Part shown: piece by piece, positions 7,636 through 16,637 of the stretch
Layout of the letters: each line of letters opens with the position of its first letter
Numbering within the stretch: position 1 is the stretch's first letter
Assembly (NCBI GenBank): GCA_002338715.1
Contig: DDIR01000094.1
Location: forward strand, 26,310 to 90,309
Length of the DNA: 64,000 bases
Origin: Phycisphaerales bacterium UBA1845
GTDB lineage: Bacteria > Planctomycetota > Phycisphaerae > UBA1845
Direction: 5' to 3'
Made by a program: the position numbers and the translations under genes
The notes under the pieces: model-generated
Seen by the model: the letters and a program-made list of their open reading frames with translations, nothing else
What the model was told of the DNA's origin: nothing
Database searches by the model: none

Positions 7636-9110
7636 CACGGTTGCTCGGGTTTCCTGGATTCGGATTCGTTGTATTCCGTCAGTGAGCGCTGGTGGCCCGA
7701 CATCGCGGCGGCGGTTTTGAAGAACGACCGTTCGCTTGGGTCGGACGTTGGTTCGGGTTCGTCGGGACCGTGCTGAATCTTGTTGTTGAGGACGAAGATC
7801 CAAACGAAGAACAGCATCAGGTAGATCAATCCGAACATCACGATCGACCAAAGCACCTGTTCGGAGGTGACGGCTTCGCTGAGTCCGTCAGACGTGCGCA
7901 ATCCGCGCATGCTCACGCCATCGTGTTCGCCGGGATAGACGATCCAAGGTTGCCGCCCCACCTCGGCTGCGATCCAACCGGCTTGGTTGGCGACCATCGG
8001 ACCAAACACCGCAAACACATGAACCCAAAGCAGCCAGCGCATATTAAAAATACGCCCACCCCGAAGCAGCGGCAGCGTACCCAGCGTCAACACGATGAAA
8101 CCGAACCCCAGTCCCACCATCAGGTGATACATCTGAAATGGTAGCCAAACCGGTGGACGTTCGTCTTCGGGGATATCATTGAGCCCGGTGATAGGGCTTT
8201 TGGAATCGCCGGTGATCAGGTAGCTGAGCATGCCGGGAATCGCCAGGCCGAACCGCACCTTGCCAGCCGACGCATCGGGCGAGCCAAACAGGTACAGATC
8301 GCCCGGCCCCGTTTCAAAATGCCCTTCAAAGGCGGCCATCTTCGCGGGTTGTGTTTCAGAAACCTGCTGGGCCTGGTCGTGTCCGGTGATCGCAGCCAAC
8401 AAGCTGAAGATCGCCGCGATGACCAGTCCGATGGTAAAGCAGCGGCGGGCGAAAAGTTCGTGGCGTTTCTTGAGCAGGTAATACGAACTGACGGACGTGA
8501 CCAGAAACCCACCGAGGATCAACGCGCCGATCAACGTGTGCGTCAATCGATCGACACTCGACGGATTGAAGATCATCGCCCAGAAGTCGGTGATCTCGGC
8601 GCGGTAGCGGGTGTGATCGCCGACCACCTTCTCAACGATGTGATACCCAGCCGGCGTCTGCTGCCACGAGTTGGCGACGACGATCCACACCGCGCTGAAC
8701 ATGCTGCCCAGCCAGACCATCATACTGGAAAAGAAATGCATCTTCGGACCGACGCGATCCCAACCAAACACCAGTACCGCGAGGAAACCGGACTCCAGAA
8801 AGAACGCAAAGATTCCTTCTGCCGCCAGCGCCGAACCGAATACGTCGCCGACGAAGCGACTGTAAGCCGCCCAGTTCGTCCCGAACTCAAACTCCATCAC
8901 GAGTCCGGTGGCGACGCCCAAGCCAAAATTGACCGCGAAGATGCGCGTCCAGAAACGGGCCGCGTCTTTCCAGGTTTGATCGCCGGTCTTGAGCCAGATT
9001 CCCTCAAGCACCACCATCACCAATCCGAGCCCAATGGTGAGCGGCGGAAACAGGTAGTGGAACATGATCGTTCCAGCAAACTGCCAACGGGATAGCGTGA
9101 GGACATCCAT
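7635..9110 (-). CDS. cydA: Cytochrome bd-type quinol oxidase subunit I
   Basis: 491 residues. The haem ligands can be placed: His18 in [13 protein letters not shown] (b595), His191 in RLTHTLIGA (b558) and Met331 in [10 protein letters not shown] (b558). Glu98 and Glu106 in [13 protein letters not shown] match the conserved proton-path acids. The quinol loop has [12 protein letters not shown] (Lys257, Glu262) and [12 protein letters not shown] (378-389). The E. coli Arg391 position, two before the Met, is His329. The quinol loop is short, as in the cyanide-insensitive (Cio) group. It reduces O2 with quinol at the membrane without proton pumping. Its stop overlaps cydB. No strong SD was seen. 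Confidence 0.95.
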   Translation of the reverse strand: MDVLTLSRWQFAGTIMFHYLFPPLTIGLGLVMVVLEGIWLKTGDQTWKDAARFWTRIFAVNFGLGVATGLVMEFEFGTNWAAYSRFVGDVFGSALAAEGIFAFFLESGFLAVLVFGWDRVGPKMHFFSSMMVWLGSMFSAVWIVVANSWQQTPAGYHIVEKVVGDHTRYRAEITDFWAMIFNPSSVDRLTHTLIGALILGGFLVTSVSSYYLLKKRHELFARRCFTIGLVIAAIFSLLAAITGHDQAQQVSETQPAKMAAFEGHFETGPGDLYLFGSPDASAGKVRFGLAIPGMLSYLITGDSKSPITGLNDIPEDERPPVWLPFQMYHLMVGLGFGFIVLTLGTLPLLRGGRIFNMRWLLWVHVFAVFGPMVANQAGWIAAEVGRQPWIVYPGEHDGVSMRGLRTSDGLSEAVTSEQVLWSIVMFGLIYLMLFFVWIFVLNNKIQHGPDEPEPTSDPSERSFFKTAAAMSGHQRSLTEYNESESRKPEQP

Positions 9111-9142
9111 GAAACGATTTACAACAGCACCCGCGCCACGCG

Positions 9143-9160
9143 GTCAATCGTTCGGTTGAC
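9143..9160. promoter_or_regulatory. Imperfect palindrome upstream of cydA
   Basis: GTCAATCG-TT-CGGTTGAC is an 18-bp palindrome with one mismatched pair, 33-50 nt upstream of the cydA start. It could be an operator for the oxidase operon. It does not match the FNR consensus (TTGAT-N4-ATCAA) exactly, and I saw no second copy in the window. Confidence 0.35.
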
Positions 9161-9205
9161 TGCACTATTTGAGCAAGAACTCCATGCGGATTAAAGCACC
9201 GTCGC

Positions 9206-10882
9206 TCAGTTTGTCCAACCCGGACCGCGAACAAATTTTCCGGGCGTCGCGCCAGTATGTTTACCCTCTTTAACCACATGCCCGCCGTTGACGAACACGT
9301 GCTTCATTCCGGTGGCGTATTGGTGCGGTTCGCTGAACGTGGCTTGGTCTCCGAACGTCTTCGGATCAAACACGACCACATCGGCGAAGTAACCGTCCGC
9401 CAGGCGGCCTCTCGACTTGAGGCTCAGGTTTTCAGCCGGCAGCGATGACATCCGCCGAACCGCATCCTCCACACGCACCAGCCCTTCGTCCCGCGCATAC
9501 TTGCCAATGAACCGGGCGAACGAACCGTACGCACGCGGGTGTGGATTCCGCTTGAGGAAGATCCCTTCGGTTGCGTATGAACCCGCGTCCGAGCAGATGC
9601 TGATGTACGGCTGCTGAATCTTCGTGCGGACATTATCTTCCGACATCGTAAAGAAGATCGCCCCGACATCGCTGTGGTCTTCGATGACCAGATCCATCGC
9701 CGTGTCTTCGGGCGACGTCCCGCGTAATTTGGCAACCTCCGCCAATGTCTTGCCCGTGTACTTCTTCAGGTCGTCATTGCGGAACCCGACCAGCAGAATG
9801 TTGTCCGGCGAGCCGGCAGAGAGGTACCCGTTGTCCCACTCGGTGGTGGGCGTGTTCATTTCCTCTTTGACCTTCGCGCGGATCGCCGGATCTTTCAGGC
9901 GATTTTCCCAGGCTTCTCGCCCGCCCTCCTGCACCCATGGCGGCATGACCGCATCGAGGCCGGTCGAACTGGCGCGATAGGTATACATGTCGGCGGTGAT
10001 CTTAAGACCTTGGGCGCGGGCGGCATCGATGCGACTCAACAGCGCGGGAAGCTTGCTCCAATTCGCCCGACCCGACGCCTTGATGTGATAGACCTCAGCC
10101 GGGATGTTGGCGCTCTTGGCGATAAGCAGGAATTCGTCGAACGCTTCGAGCAGGTTGTCGGCTTCGTTGCGCATGTGCGAGGTGTAGATACCACCATGCT
10201 TTGCGGCTACCTTGGCGAGCGCGATGATTTCGTCGGTCTTGGCGTAAAATGCCGGCGCGTAAATCAGCGACGTGGACAGTCCGACCGCCCCCTCTTTCAT
10301 TGCCTGATCGACAAGCGCCTTCATCCGCTCCAACTCGTCAGCCGTCGGCTCGCGATCGTCGTAACCGATCTCATGAATCCGCACGGTCGTTGCACCGACG
10401 AATGACGCCACGTTGACCGACACGCCGCGCTTCTCCAGATGCGACAGGTATTCGCCCAACGTCGTCCACTTGACGTCGAACTTGATGTCGCCCTGTTCTT
10501 CCACCATCTCCTTTTTCATCGCATCGTTGAGCGGGCCCATCGAGCGCCCTTCGCCCATCACTTCGAGCGTGACGCCTTGCAGGATGTCGCTCATCGCCCG
10601 GTTGTCTTCAAACAAAGACTCGCCAGCCCAACTCAGCATGTTGATGAACCCGGGCGCGACCACCAATCCGGTGGCGTCGATGTCAACATCGCCTTCGCCT
10701 TCAACTTTCGGCCCGACCGAAACAATCCGCTCACCACGAATCGCCACATCGCCAACGTATCCGTCAGCCCCCGAGCCATCCATGATCGTCGCGTTGCGAA
10801 TAACCACGTCGAAGTCCTTCGAGGACGAACACCCCGCCCCCACCAACAACATCCCGATCGCCAGCATCATCCCGCGTTTCAA
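9206..10882 (-). CDS. D-aminoacylase-like amidohydrolase, lipoprotein, lacking the HxH motif
   Basis: About 558 residues if translation starts at TTG 10882 (GGAGG 8 nt upstream), which gives a clean lipoprotein signal ending VGAGC (Cys18). The urease-type amidohydrolase fold is clear: N-terminal VVIRNATIMDGSG, VVAPGFI, then YTSHMRNE, VYHIKASG and the late ICSDAG. N-acyl-D-amino-acid deacylases normally have GFIDxHxHxD after the first strand; here it reads GFINMLSWAGES, so the first pair of metal-binding histidines is gone. The downstream His and Asp ligands remain, so a one-metal enzyme acting on N-acyl-D-amino acids in the periplasm is plausible. It lies 95 bp upstream of cydA on the same strand. 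Confidence 0.88.
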   Translation of the reverse strand: MKRGMMLAIGMLLVGAGCSSSKDFDVVIRNATIMDGSGADGYVGDVAIRGERIVSVGPKVEGEGDVDIDATGLVVAPGFINMLSWAGESLFEDNRAMSDILQGVTLEVMGEGRSMGPLNDAMKKEMVEEQGDIKFDVKWTTLGEYLSHLEKRGVSVNVASFVGATTVRIHEIGYDDREPTADELERMKALVDQAMKEGAVGLSTSLIYAPAFYAKTDEIIALAKVAAKHGGIYTSHMRNEADNLLEAFDEFLLIAKSANIPAEVYHIKASGRANWSKLPALLSRIDAARAQGLKITADMYTYRASSTGLDAVMPPWVQEGGREAWENRLKDPAIRAKVKEEMNTPTTEWDNGYLSAGSPDNILLVGFRNDDLKKYTGKTLAEVAKLRGTSPEDTAMDLVIEDHSDVGAIFFTMSEDNVRTKIQQPYISICSDAGSYATEGIFLKRNPHPRAYGSFARFIGKYARDEGLVRVEDAVRRMSSLPAENLSLKSRGRLADGYFADVVVFDPKTFGDQATFSEPHQYATGMKHVFVNGGHVVKEGKHTGATPGKFVRGPGWTN

Positions 10883-11145
10883 GTGACCAACCTCCACTCT
10901 GTCGTGCCATCCAACTCGAATTCAAAGCGCACCAGATTCCGCGCACGCCTTCGCGAAAGCCTATCACATCCGCCGCACACCTCCAATCTCAATCGGATAC
11001 GACCATTCGTCCCCCCAGCCGGCTGAGTGACGTTATGCAGCCCTTGCAATCATCTTCGAGTCATTGGATCATGCCGAATTCAAGCTATGGATCCGAATTT
11101 GACGCCCCCGGGGCAACGCCCGATGGCGATCTGGAAACACAATTG

Positions 11146-12429
11146 ATGGATACTTTCGACTTTACAAACGGCTCGCTGTGTTGCGACTCACACAGCCTCT
11201 CTGATATCGCCGATCAATTTGGCACGCCGGTTTACGTTTACTCTGCCCGGGCGTTTCGTGAACACTATGCGGCGCTGCGCGATGCGTTTGCGGCGATCGA
11301 ACCGCGACTTTGCTTCTCCATCAAGAGTTGCCACAACGTTCATATTCTGCGGACGCTTCTTGAATGCGGTTCTTCGTTTGACGCGGTGAGTATCGGGGAA
11401 GTGCGGCGGGCACTGGAAGCCGGCGCGAAGGCCTCGGACATTGTGTTCGCCGGTGTCGGCAAGACGCCTGCAGAGATCGAAGCCGCGGTCGATCTCGGGG
11501 TCGGCACGTTCAACGCGGAATCGGCGGCAGAACTCGATGTCATCGCAGCCGTCGCGAACAAAGCCCGCAAGAATGTCCGTGCGGCTCTTCGGATCAATCC
11601 CGACGTCGACGCCAAGACCCACCCGCACACCACCACCGGTAAGGATGAAAACAAATTCGGTATCGAGATCGGCAGCTCACCCGCTCTCTTTCAAAAGCAC
11701 AAGGACGATCCGTATCTTTCGCTCGTCGGGATTCATCTGCACATTGGCTCACCGGTCAACACCGTCGCGCCCTATGTCGAGATGGTGACCAAAGCCCTCG
11801 AACTTGTCGTCAAACTCAAAGCCGACGGCGTCAACATCGACTCGATCAACATCGGCGGTGGGTACGGTGCGGAGTATGGCCACCAATCTTCCGCGACGCC
11901 GCGCGAATACGCCGACGCCATCGTCCCCCTGCTCAAGGACAGCGGGTTGAAAGTCTCGCTCGAACCGGGCCGATCGATCTCAGCCAATGCCGGCATCCTG
12001 ATCACGCGGGTGGTTTACCTGAAGGAATCACGAACCAAGCAGTTTGTGATCGTCGACGGATCGATGACCGACCTGATCCGACCGGCGCTCTATGACGCCT
12101 ACCATTTCATTTGGCCAGTCTCCCCTGCCGGCGGTGTTGCACCGTCCGACCGATCGCCTGCATATCGCATCGAAGGAGCGAGACCGGTGGACATCGTCGG
12201 GCCCGTCTGTGAAAGCAGCGATTACCTTGGCCGCAACCGGTTCATCCCGGCCGTGAAGCAAGGCGATTTGCTCGCGGTCTTCTCGGCGGGTGCGTATGGC
12301 GCGGTGATGGGCAGTCAATACAACACGCGATGCCGCGCCGCGGAAGTGCTGGTCGAAAGCGACGGTCCCCGCCTCATCCGCCGCCGCGAAACCTTCGACG
12401 ACATCATGGCCTGCGAACGCAACCTGTAG
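11146..12429 (+). CDS. lysA: Diaminopimelate decarboxylase
   Basis: 427 residues from the ATG at 11146, the family's usual length; an in-frame ATG 37 codons upstream adds a tail with no homology feature. PLP-dependent fold III: the PLP lysine is Lys60 in CFSIKSCHNVHIL, the phosphate-binding glycines are in INIGGGYGAEYG, and EPGRSISANAG and GPVCESSDYLG (substrate Cys-Glu-Ser) follow. It converts meso-diaminopimelate to lysine and CO2 in the cytoplasm. Its TAG stop lies inside the left arm of a perfect 21-bp inverted repeat, which is unusual. No operon partner on either side. Confidence 0.93.
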   Translation: MDTFDFTNGSLCCDSHSLSDIADQFGTPVYVYSARAFREHYAALRDAFAAIEPRLCFSIKSCHNVHILRTLLECGSSFDAVSIGEVRRALEAGAKASDIVFAGVGKTPAEIEAAVDLGVGTFNAESAAELDVIAAVANKARKNVRAALRINPDVDAKTHPHTTTGKDENKFGIEIGSSPALFQKHKDDPYLSLVGIHLHIGSPVNTVAPYVEMVTKALELVVKLKADGVNIDSINIGGGYGAEYGHQSSATPREYADAIVPLLKDSGLKVSLEPGRSISANAGILITRVVYLKESRTKQFVIVDGSMTDLIRPALYDAYHFIWPVSPAGGVAPSDRSPAYRIEGARPVDIVGPVCESSDYLGRNRFIPAVKQGDLLAVFSAGAYGAVMGSQYNTRCRAAEVLVESDGPRLIRRRETFDDIMACERNL

Positions 12430-12490
12430 GGTGGGCCGTGCCCACCGCCGTTTGAATTCGCAACGACATGGTGGGCACGGCCCACCCTAC
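12426..12490. repeat. Perfect 21-bp inverted repeat with 23-bp loop, overlapping the lysA stop
   Basis: The left arm 12426-12446 (starting GTAGGGTGGGCC) and right arm 12470-12490 (ending GGCCCACCCTAC) are exact reverse complements. There is no T-tract after the right arm, so it is not a standard terminator. The high GC and perfect arms look like a dispersed palindromic (REP-like) element inserted at the 3' end of lysA; TAG of lysA is bases 2-4 of the left arm. Confidence 0.85.
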
Positions 12491-12579
12491 GATTCGCACG
12501 TTTGGCAACCTGAGATAGTCCGGTTACGCTTTCAGTTCTTCGCCATTGGTCATGGCGTTTTGGATTGGGGAGATCGATC

Positions 12580-13767
12580 GTGGAAAATCAAACGGGACCA
12601 ACCGAGTTGACTGCAACCGATGCCAATCGCCGTTGGCGATTGCTGGGCATGTCCGCACTTCTGATCGCATGCATCGTCGGCGCATGCAGCCACGTCACCG
12701 AACCGATCACGACCTCCGACCAATCCGCAACTGACGCAGTATCAACTGACGACGCATCCGATCCGATGCTTTCGGTCGATACGCTCCTACCCGCGCCGGA
12801 AGACTTCGCTTTGACGCGCATCGGGTCAGAGGATTTTCCGATCCCTCCGCATGCCAAGTACCTCGAAGGCATTCGCATCTGCATCGATCCCGGTCACGGT
12901 GGCGACGCCCACAAGCACGGCTACAAGCGCGGACCAACCGGCGTGCGCGAAGCCGAAATGAATCTGCGGGTGGCTCAATACCTGCGCGATCTGCTCGTCC
13001 ACGTCGGCGCGGAAGTTAAACTGACCCGCGAAGGCGACAACGATTTAAGCCTAGCCGACCGGGCGAAAGTGGCAGACGATTGGGACGCCGATTTGTTTAT
13101 CAGTTGCCACCACAACGCCACCAACAACACCGAAGCCAACCGCACGACGGTGTGGTATCACGGGACGGTGGACGATCGGCCCGACAATCTCGACCTCGCA
13201 AGGCACCTGTGCGAAGGTTTGTTCGACTCGCTGCAAATCCCGCAATTAACGGGCATTCCGCTCAAGAGCGATCAATTGATGTACGAGTCGGGATTCGGCG
13301 TGCTGCGGGCGGCAAACAAAACCGCGGCGCTCTGTGAGACGTCGTTCTACACCAACCCCGAAGAAGAGCAGCGTCTGCGTGATCCCCAATACAACTTGCG
13401 GGAAGCGTACGGGATGTTCATGGGGCTGGCGCGCTACGCAGCCGGCGGACTGCCGACAGCGAGTATCAAACCGGCAGACGATGAATCGCCATCGCAGCGC
13501 GCGCCGCGGACGCTCGTCTTCCAACTCGACGATGGTCTTCGCTCGCGCAACGCATGGGGAAGCGATCGATCGATGATCCTTAAAGATTCGATTGCTGTAC
13601 GCATTGACGGCGAACGTGTGCCGCATGAATTCTCAGCGGACACGTACGAATTGAACATCACCATTCCCGACCGCATCGAAAGCGGCGAGCACAACGCAAC
13701 GGTTCAATTCGAAAACATGTTCAAGAACGCGAACACCACGCCGAACTTTGCGATCACCGTCGACTAA
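12580..13767 (+). CDS. N-acetylmuramoyl-L-alanine amidase (Amidase_3), lipoprotein
   Basis: 395 residues from a GTG start 7 nt after GGGGAG; an upstream TTG is possible. A hydrophobic segment ends CIVGAC (Cys36), so a lipoprotein is likely. The zinc amidase domain spans about 80-290: the zinc ligands are His in IDPGHGGD and Glu in VREAEMNL, then His in FISCHHNA, and the catalytic Glu is in LCETSFYTN. It cleaves the amide between MurNAc and L-Ala of peptidoglycan stems in the periplasm. A C-terminal beta-rich domain of about 100 residues (from SQRAPRTLVFQLDDG) may be an Ig-like domain. It ends 9 bp from the convergent GHL10 gene. Confidence 0.9.
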   Translation: MENQTGPTELTATDANRRWRLLGMSALLIACIVGACSHVTEPITTSDQSATDAVSTDDASDPMLSVDTLLPAPEDFALTRIGSEDFPIPPHAKYLEGIRICIDPGHGGDAHKHGYKRGPTGVREAEMNLRVAQYLRDLLVHVGAEVKLTREGDNDLSLADRAKVADDWDADLFISCHHNATNNTEANRTTVWYHGTVDDRPDNLDLARHLCEGLFDSLQIPQLTGIPLKSDQLMYESGFGVLRAANKTAALCETSFYTNPEEEQRLRDPQYNLREAYGMFMGLARYAAGGLPTASIKPADDESPSQRAPRTLVFQLDDGLRSRNAWGSDRSMILKDSIAVRIDGERVPHEFSADTYELNITIPDRIESGEHNATVQFENMFKNANTTPNFAITVD

Positions 13768-13776
13768 TTCGCGCGA

Positions 13777-16428
13777 TCACATTCCCAATCGCCATTGCAA
13801 TTGCGCGAAGTCTTCGGCATCGACGTCGTCGTCTTCGTCAAGATCGAATGCGGTGCACGATGGATCAACGGGTCCTGCATCAGGTCCGGTCATGCAATCG
13901 CCGTATGCTTCAAAGTCAGCCAGATCCGCGACGTTGTCACCGTTGTAATCGCCCGGCACGCAAATCTGCTCGATGGAATCGATGTACAGCGTGTGCGGAC
14001 CGGCATCACCGGTTGACGCGATCGCGATGTGCTCCAGCGTCCCCATGCCCGTCGCACTGGTCAGTACACTGTCACCGGTCATCGCAAGCACCGGATCAAT
14101 CTGCGGTTCAAATGTCAGCGTTTGCCACTGGCCCGGTGACGCATTCACGAGCACGCCCTGCGGTGAACCGGAAACCGTGTTGGCCGCTCCGACCCATTCA
14201 ATGGTTCCCGACGTCCCGCCATCCGAACCGATCGGACCGCTGGCCGACGTCTCACGCAAACCAACGCAAATCCGCACGGCCCCACTGTCCAACCGCACGC
14301 GGAGTCGAATGGGCCGATTAAAATCAACCGTCGGATTTGGCAGCGTCGCCACGTTCGATGTGGTCAAGCGCAACCACCGCTGCAGATCGTTATCCACCCA
14401 CTGCCATTCGACGCGGGAGACATTGCTTCCCTCGAACGCGGAGATGTCGGCTGTCACTTCGGCTTCGTTGGGCGAGGATAGAAGGTCGCTGGTCGTGGAA
14501 CCCGAGTACGTCGGCGGACGGAACATCACGTCAGCCCCCGTGTTCGTTGGATAACCTTCAAACCCGGTGAGCAAGTCCTTCTGGCATCCGCTGGGCCCTT
14601 CACCCAATGCAACGTCGGTCATGTTCACATCGCCGGCCGTCACTGTGAGGCTGCCCACCACCACCGGTTCAAACCCGCTCTTGGTCACGGTGATCGAATA
14701 CTGCCCTGGCGTCAGTTTCAAGAACGCATAGAAACCGGTCCCATCGGACAACACCGATCGCGTTTCCGGTCCGGTCAAATCGATCGTGGCTTGATAGATG
14801 CGGTTGCCATAGATCGGATCGTTGGGCAGCGATGCGTCGGTGATCGTTCCCGCGAGAATGCCTTGTGTCGGTGTTTCCTTCCACGGCATCAGCGGTGTGG
14901 ATGCGGGCGCGGGGTAAACCTGCGTCTTCATCGACGAGAAGAACGCCGCATCGGTTGAACTGCCGTCGTTCGTGGACTGATATTGGTATTGGCAGTGACC
15001 GTCAGCCCCCATCGCCCGCACATCGAGGATCTGCGTCAACGTGTTGGCCACCGTGTTGACGTAGCACCCCTGCCCGATGTACGCGTGACGATCGCCTTTG
15101 TGCTCGATCGCGTACTGCGCCCAATCGCGATATTGATCGGCGTGTGTGTTTTCGTTCTTGTAGTTCATCGGAAGCAGCGCATCGACGATGCCCTCCTGCA
15201 TCCAGCCGGGCCAATCCTGGAACACGTAGTTGTACGTATCACTGCCAGTAAAGTTGTTGAGGTTGCCCCAGGTAATTCCATCCCCGGTCAGGACGACGTG
15301 CGGTTTGGTGGCTTGGATGTGAACGTAAATCTTTCGGACGAGGTCGGTCACCTGGTTGCGACGCCACTGTCCCCACGCGCTCCAAAGCGGCGAGGCGGAC
15401 GATGTCGGCGGCAGTTCTCCGAATTCATCGAAGAAGCGCTGCTCGCTGATCGGGTTGTAACCCCATTCCGCTCCCTGATAGCGGATGTAGTCGAGATTGA
15501 ATCCGTCGACGTCGTAGTTGTCGATGATGTCCATCGCGACGGAAAGCACGTAATCCTGGACGGCTGGTATACCGGGATCGAGATAGTAATTGTTGCCTTC
15601 CAGAACCGCGCCGGTGTTGTCGGTCATCAGCCAATCGGGATGTTGCGCGAAAATGTGCGAACTCGGCGGTGATGGAAACAGCACGCTCCAAATGCGGTAG
15701 GTCACGATCCAGGGGTGCACTTCGATGTTGGCCGCGTGCGCCTTGGTGATCATGTCGGCCAACGCATCATAACCCGACGCCACGTTGGTTGCCTGCGGTT
15801 CGTACGCCGAATCGTAATAGGCGTCACCGGCTTTTCGCACTTCCGGAATGATGACGTTGTAGTTGTTCGCCGCGAGCGTGTTGATCATGTTGGTGGTCTG
15901 CGTCGCGTTGAGAAAACCACTCCCCCACGAGTACGCCCACATCGCCCGCCATTCACCCGCACCGCGAAACGACATCGCGTCTGCAACGATGATCTTGCCG
16001 GGTTCTGCCGCACTGGTCAGCGTCACCGACCCGCTGGTTCCGGCATTGAAAGTAAACGTGCCCAACACGAACCAGGTCGAACCGTTGATCTGCTGATTGA
16101 CGACAACGTTGGTCGAACCACCCGCATGATGAACCGTGTACGTCGCATCACTCGGGCGCGACGTTCCGGTCGAACGGTACCATACCGCCACTTCATAACT
16201 GCCCGTGGCTGGAATCTGCGGACGCCACTCAGCCGTCCCCGGAGTCGCGTCATCCGTACTCTTGTGGCGATAGTCGGTCAGCCATTGCCCGGTCGCGTCG
16301 AACGTGCTCCAAGTCCCCGAAGGAATGCTGAACCCGTCGTGGGTGTTGTCCACGATGATGGTTTGGGCCCGCGCGGAAGTGCCAGCAGCCATCATGGCTG
16401 CCCAAAAAACCGCGCACGCCAGCGACAT
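13777..16428 (-). CDS. Secreted GHL10-type glycoside hydrolase with golvesin-like N-domain and dockerin-like C-terminus
   Basis: About 883 residues from ATG 16428; in-frame TTG codons upstream (16455, 16509) would add an Arg before the signal peptide and cannot be ruled out. Order: signal peptide ending SARAQ; golvesin C-terminal-like beta domain (about 23-155, YEVAVWYRSTG); a GHL10/DUF187 TIM barrel (about 160-480) with VDGFNLDYIRYQGAEW and DALLPMNYKNENT; a carboxypeptidase-regulatory-like beta domain (GTITDASLPND...GFYAFLKLTPG); a jelly-roll-like region; and the module GDYNGDNVADLADFEAYGDC to the end. It probably hydrolyses a polysaccharide outside the cell; the substrate is unknown. It is convergent with the amidase gene. 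Confidence 0.88.
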   Translation of the reverse strand: MSLACAVFWAAMMAAGTSARAQTIIVDNTHDGFSIPSGTWSTFDATGQWLTDYRHKSTDDATPGTAEWRPQIPATGSYEVAVWYRSTGTSRPSDATYTVHHAGGSTNVVVNQQINGSTWFVLGTFTFNAGTSGSVTLTSAAEPGKIIVADAMSFRGAGEWRAMWAYSWGSGFLNATQTTNMINTLAANNYNVIIPEVRKAGDAYYDSAYEPQATNVASGYDALADMITKAHAANIEVHPWIVTYRIWSVLFPSPPSSHIFAQHPDWLMTDNTGAVLEGNNYYLDPGIPAVQDYVLSVAMDIIDNYDVDGFNLDYIRYQGAEWGYNPISEQRFFDEFGELPPTSSASPLWSAWGQWRRNQVTDLVRKIYVHIQATKPHVVLTGDGITWGNLNNFTGSDTYNYVFQDWPGWMQEGIVDALLPMNYKNENTHADQYRDWAQYAIEHKGDRHAYIGQGCYVNTVANTLTQILDVRAMGADGHCQYQYQSTNDGSSTDAAFFSSMKTQVYPAPASTPLMPWKETPTQGILAGTITDASLPNDPIYGNRIYQATIDLTGPETRSVLSDGTGFYAFLKLTPGQYSITVTKSGFEPVVVGSLTVTAGDVNMTDVALGEGPSGCQKDLLTGFEGYPTNTGADVMFRPPTYSGSTTSDLLSSPNEAEVTADISAFEGSNVSRVEWQWVDNDLQRWLRLTTSNVATLPNPTVDFNRPIRLRVRLDSGAVRICVGLRETSASGPIGSDGGTSGTIEWVGAANTVSGSPQGVLVNASPGQWQTLTFEPQIDPVLAMTGDSVLTSATGMGTLEHIAIASTGDAGPHTLYIDSIEQICVPGDYNGDNVADLADFEAYGDCMTGPDAGPVDPSCTAFDLDEDDDVDAEDFAQLQWRLGM

Positions 16429-16637
16429 TGATCGATTTTGATTTGAAGATGATTGCAACGGTCCCGCCCCCGTGGTTTTGGTCGAATGAAGAATCGGCCC
16501 GAATGCCAAATCGAGCCATCAGAGCATTATACCGCGGTTAATTCACAATTCCGAATCAAAACGAGGGACAAAGATCGAAACCGAACCGGATGATCAAGTT
16601 GATGGTCTGACTTGGGCCTATAACGGAGCGGTGGGCG

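Noticed and set aside
14983..15672. 229-codon plus-strand frame
   Set aside because: Lies wholly within the GHL10 gene on the other strand, which has clear domains and a signal peptide.
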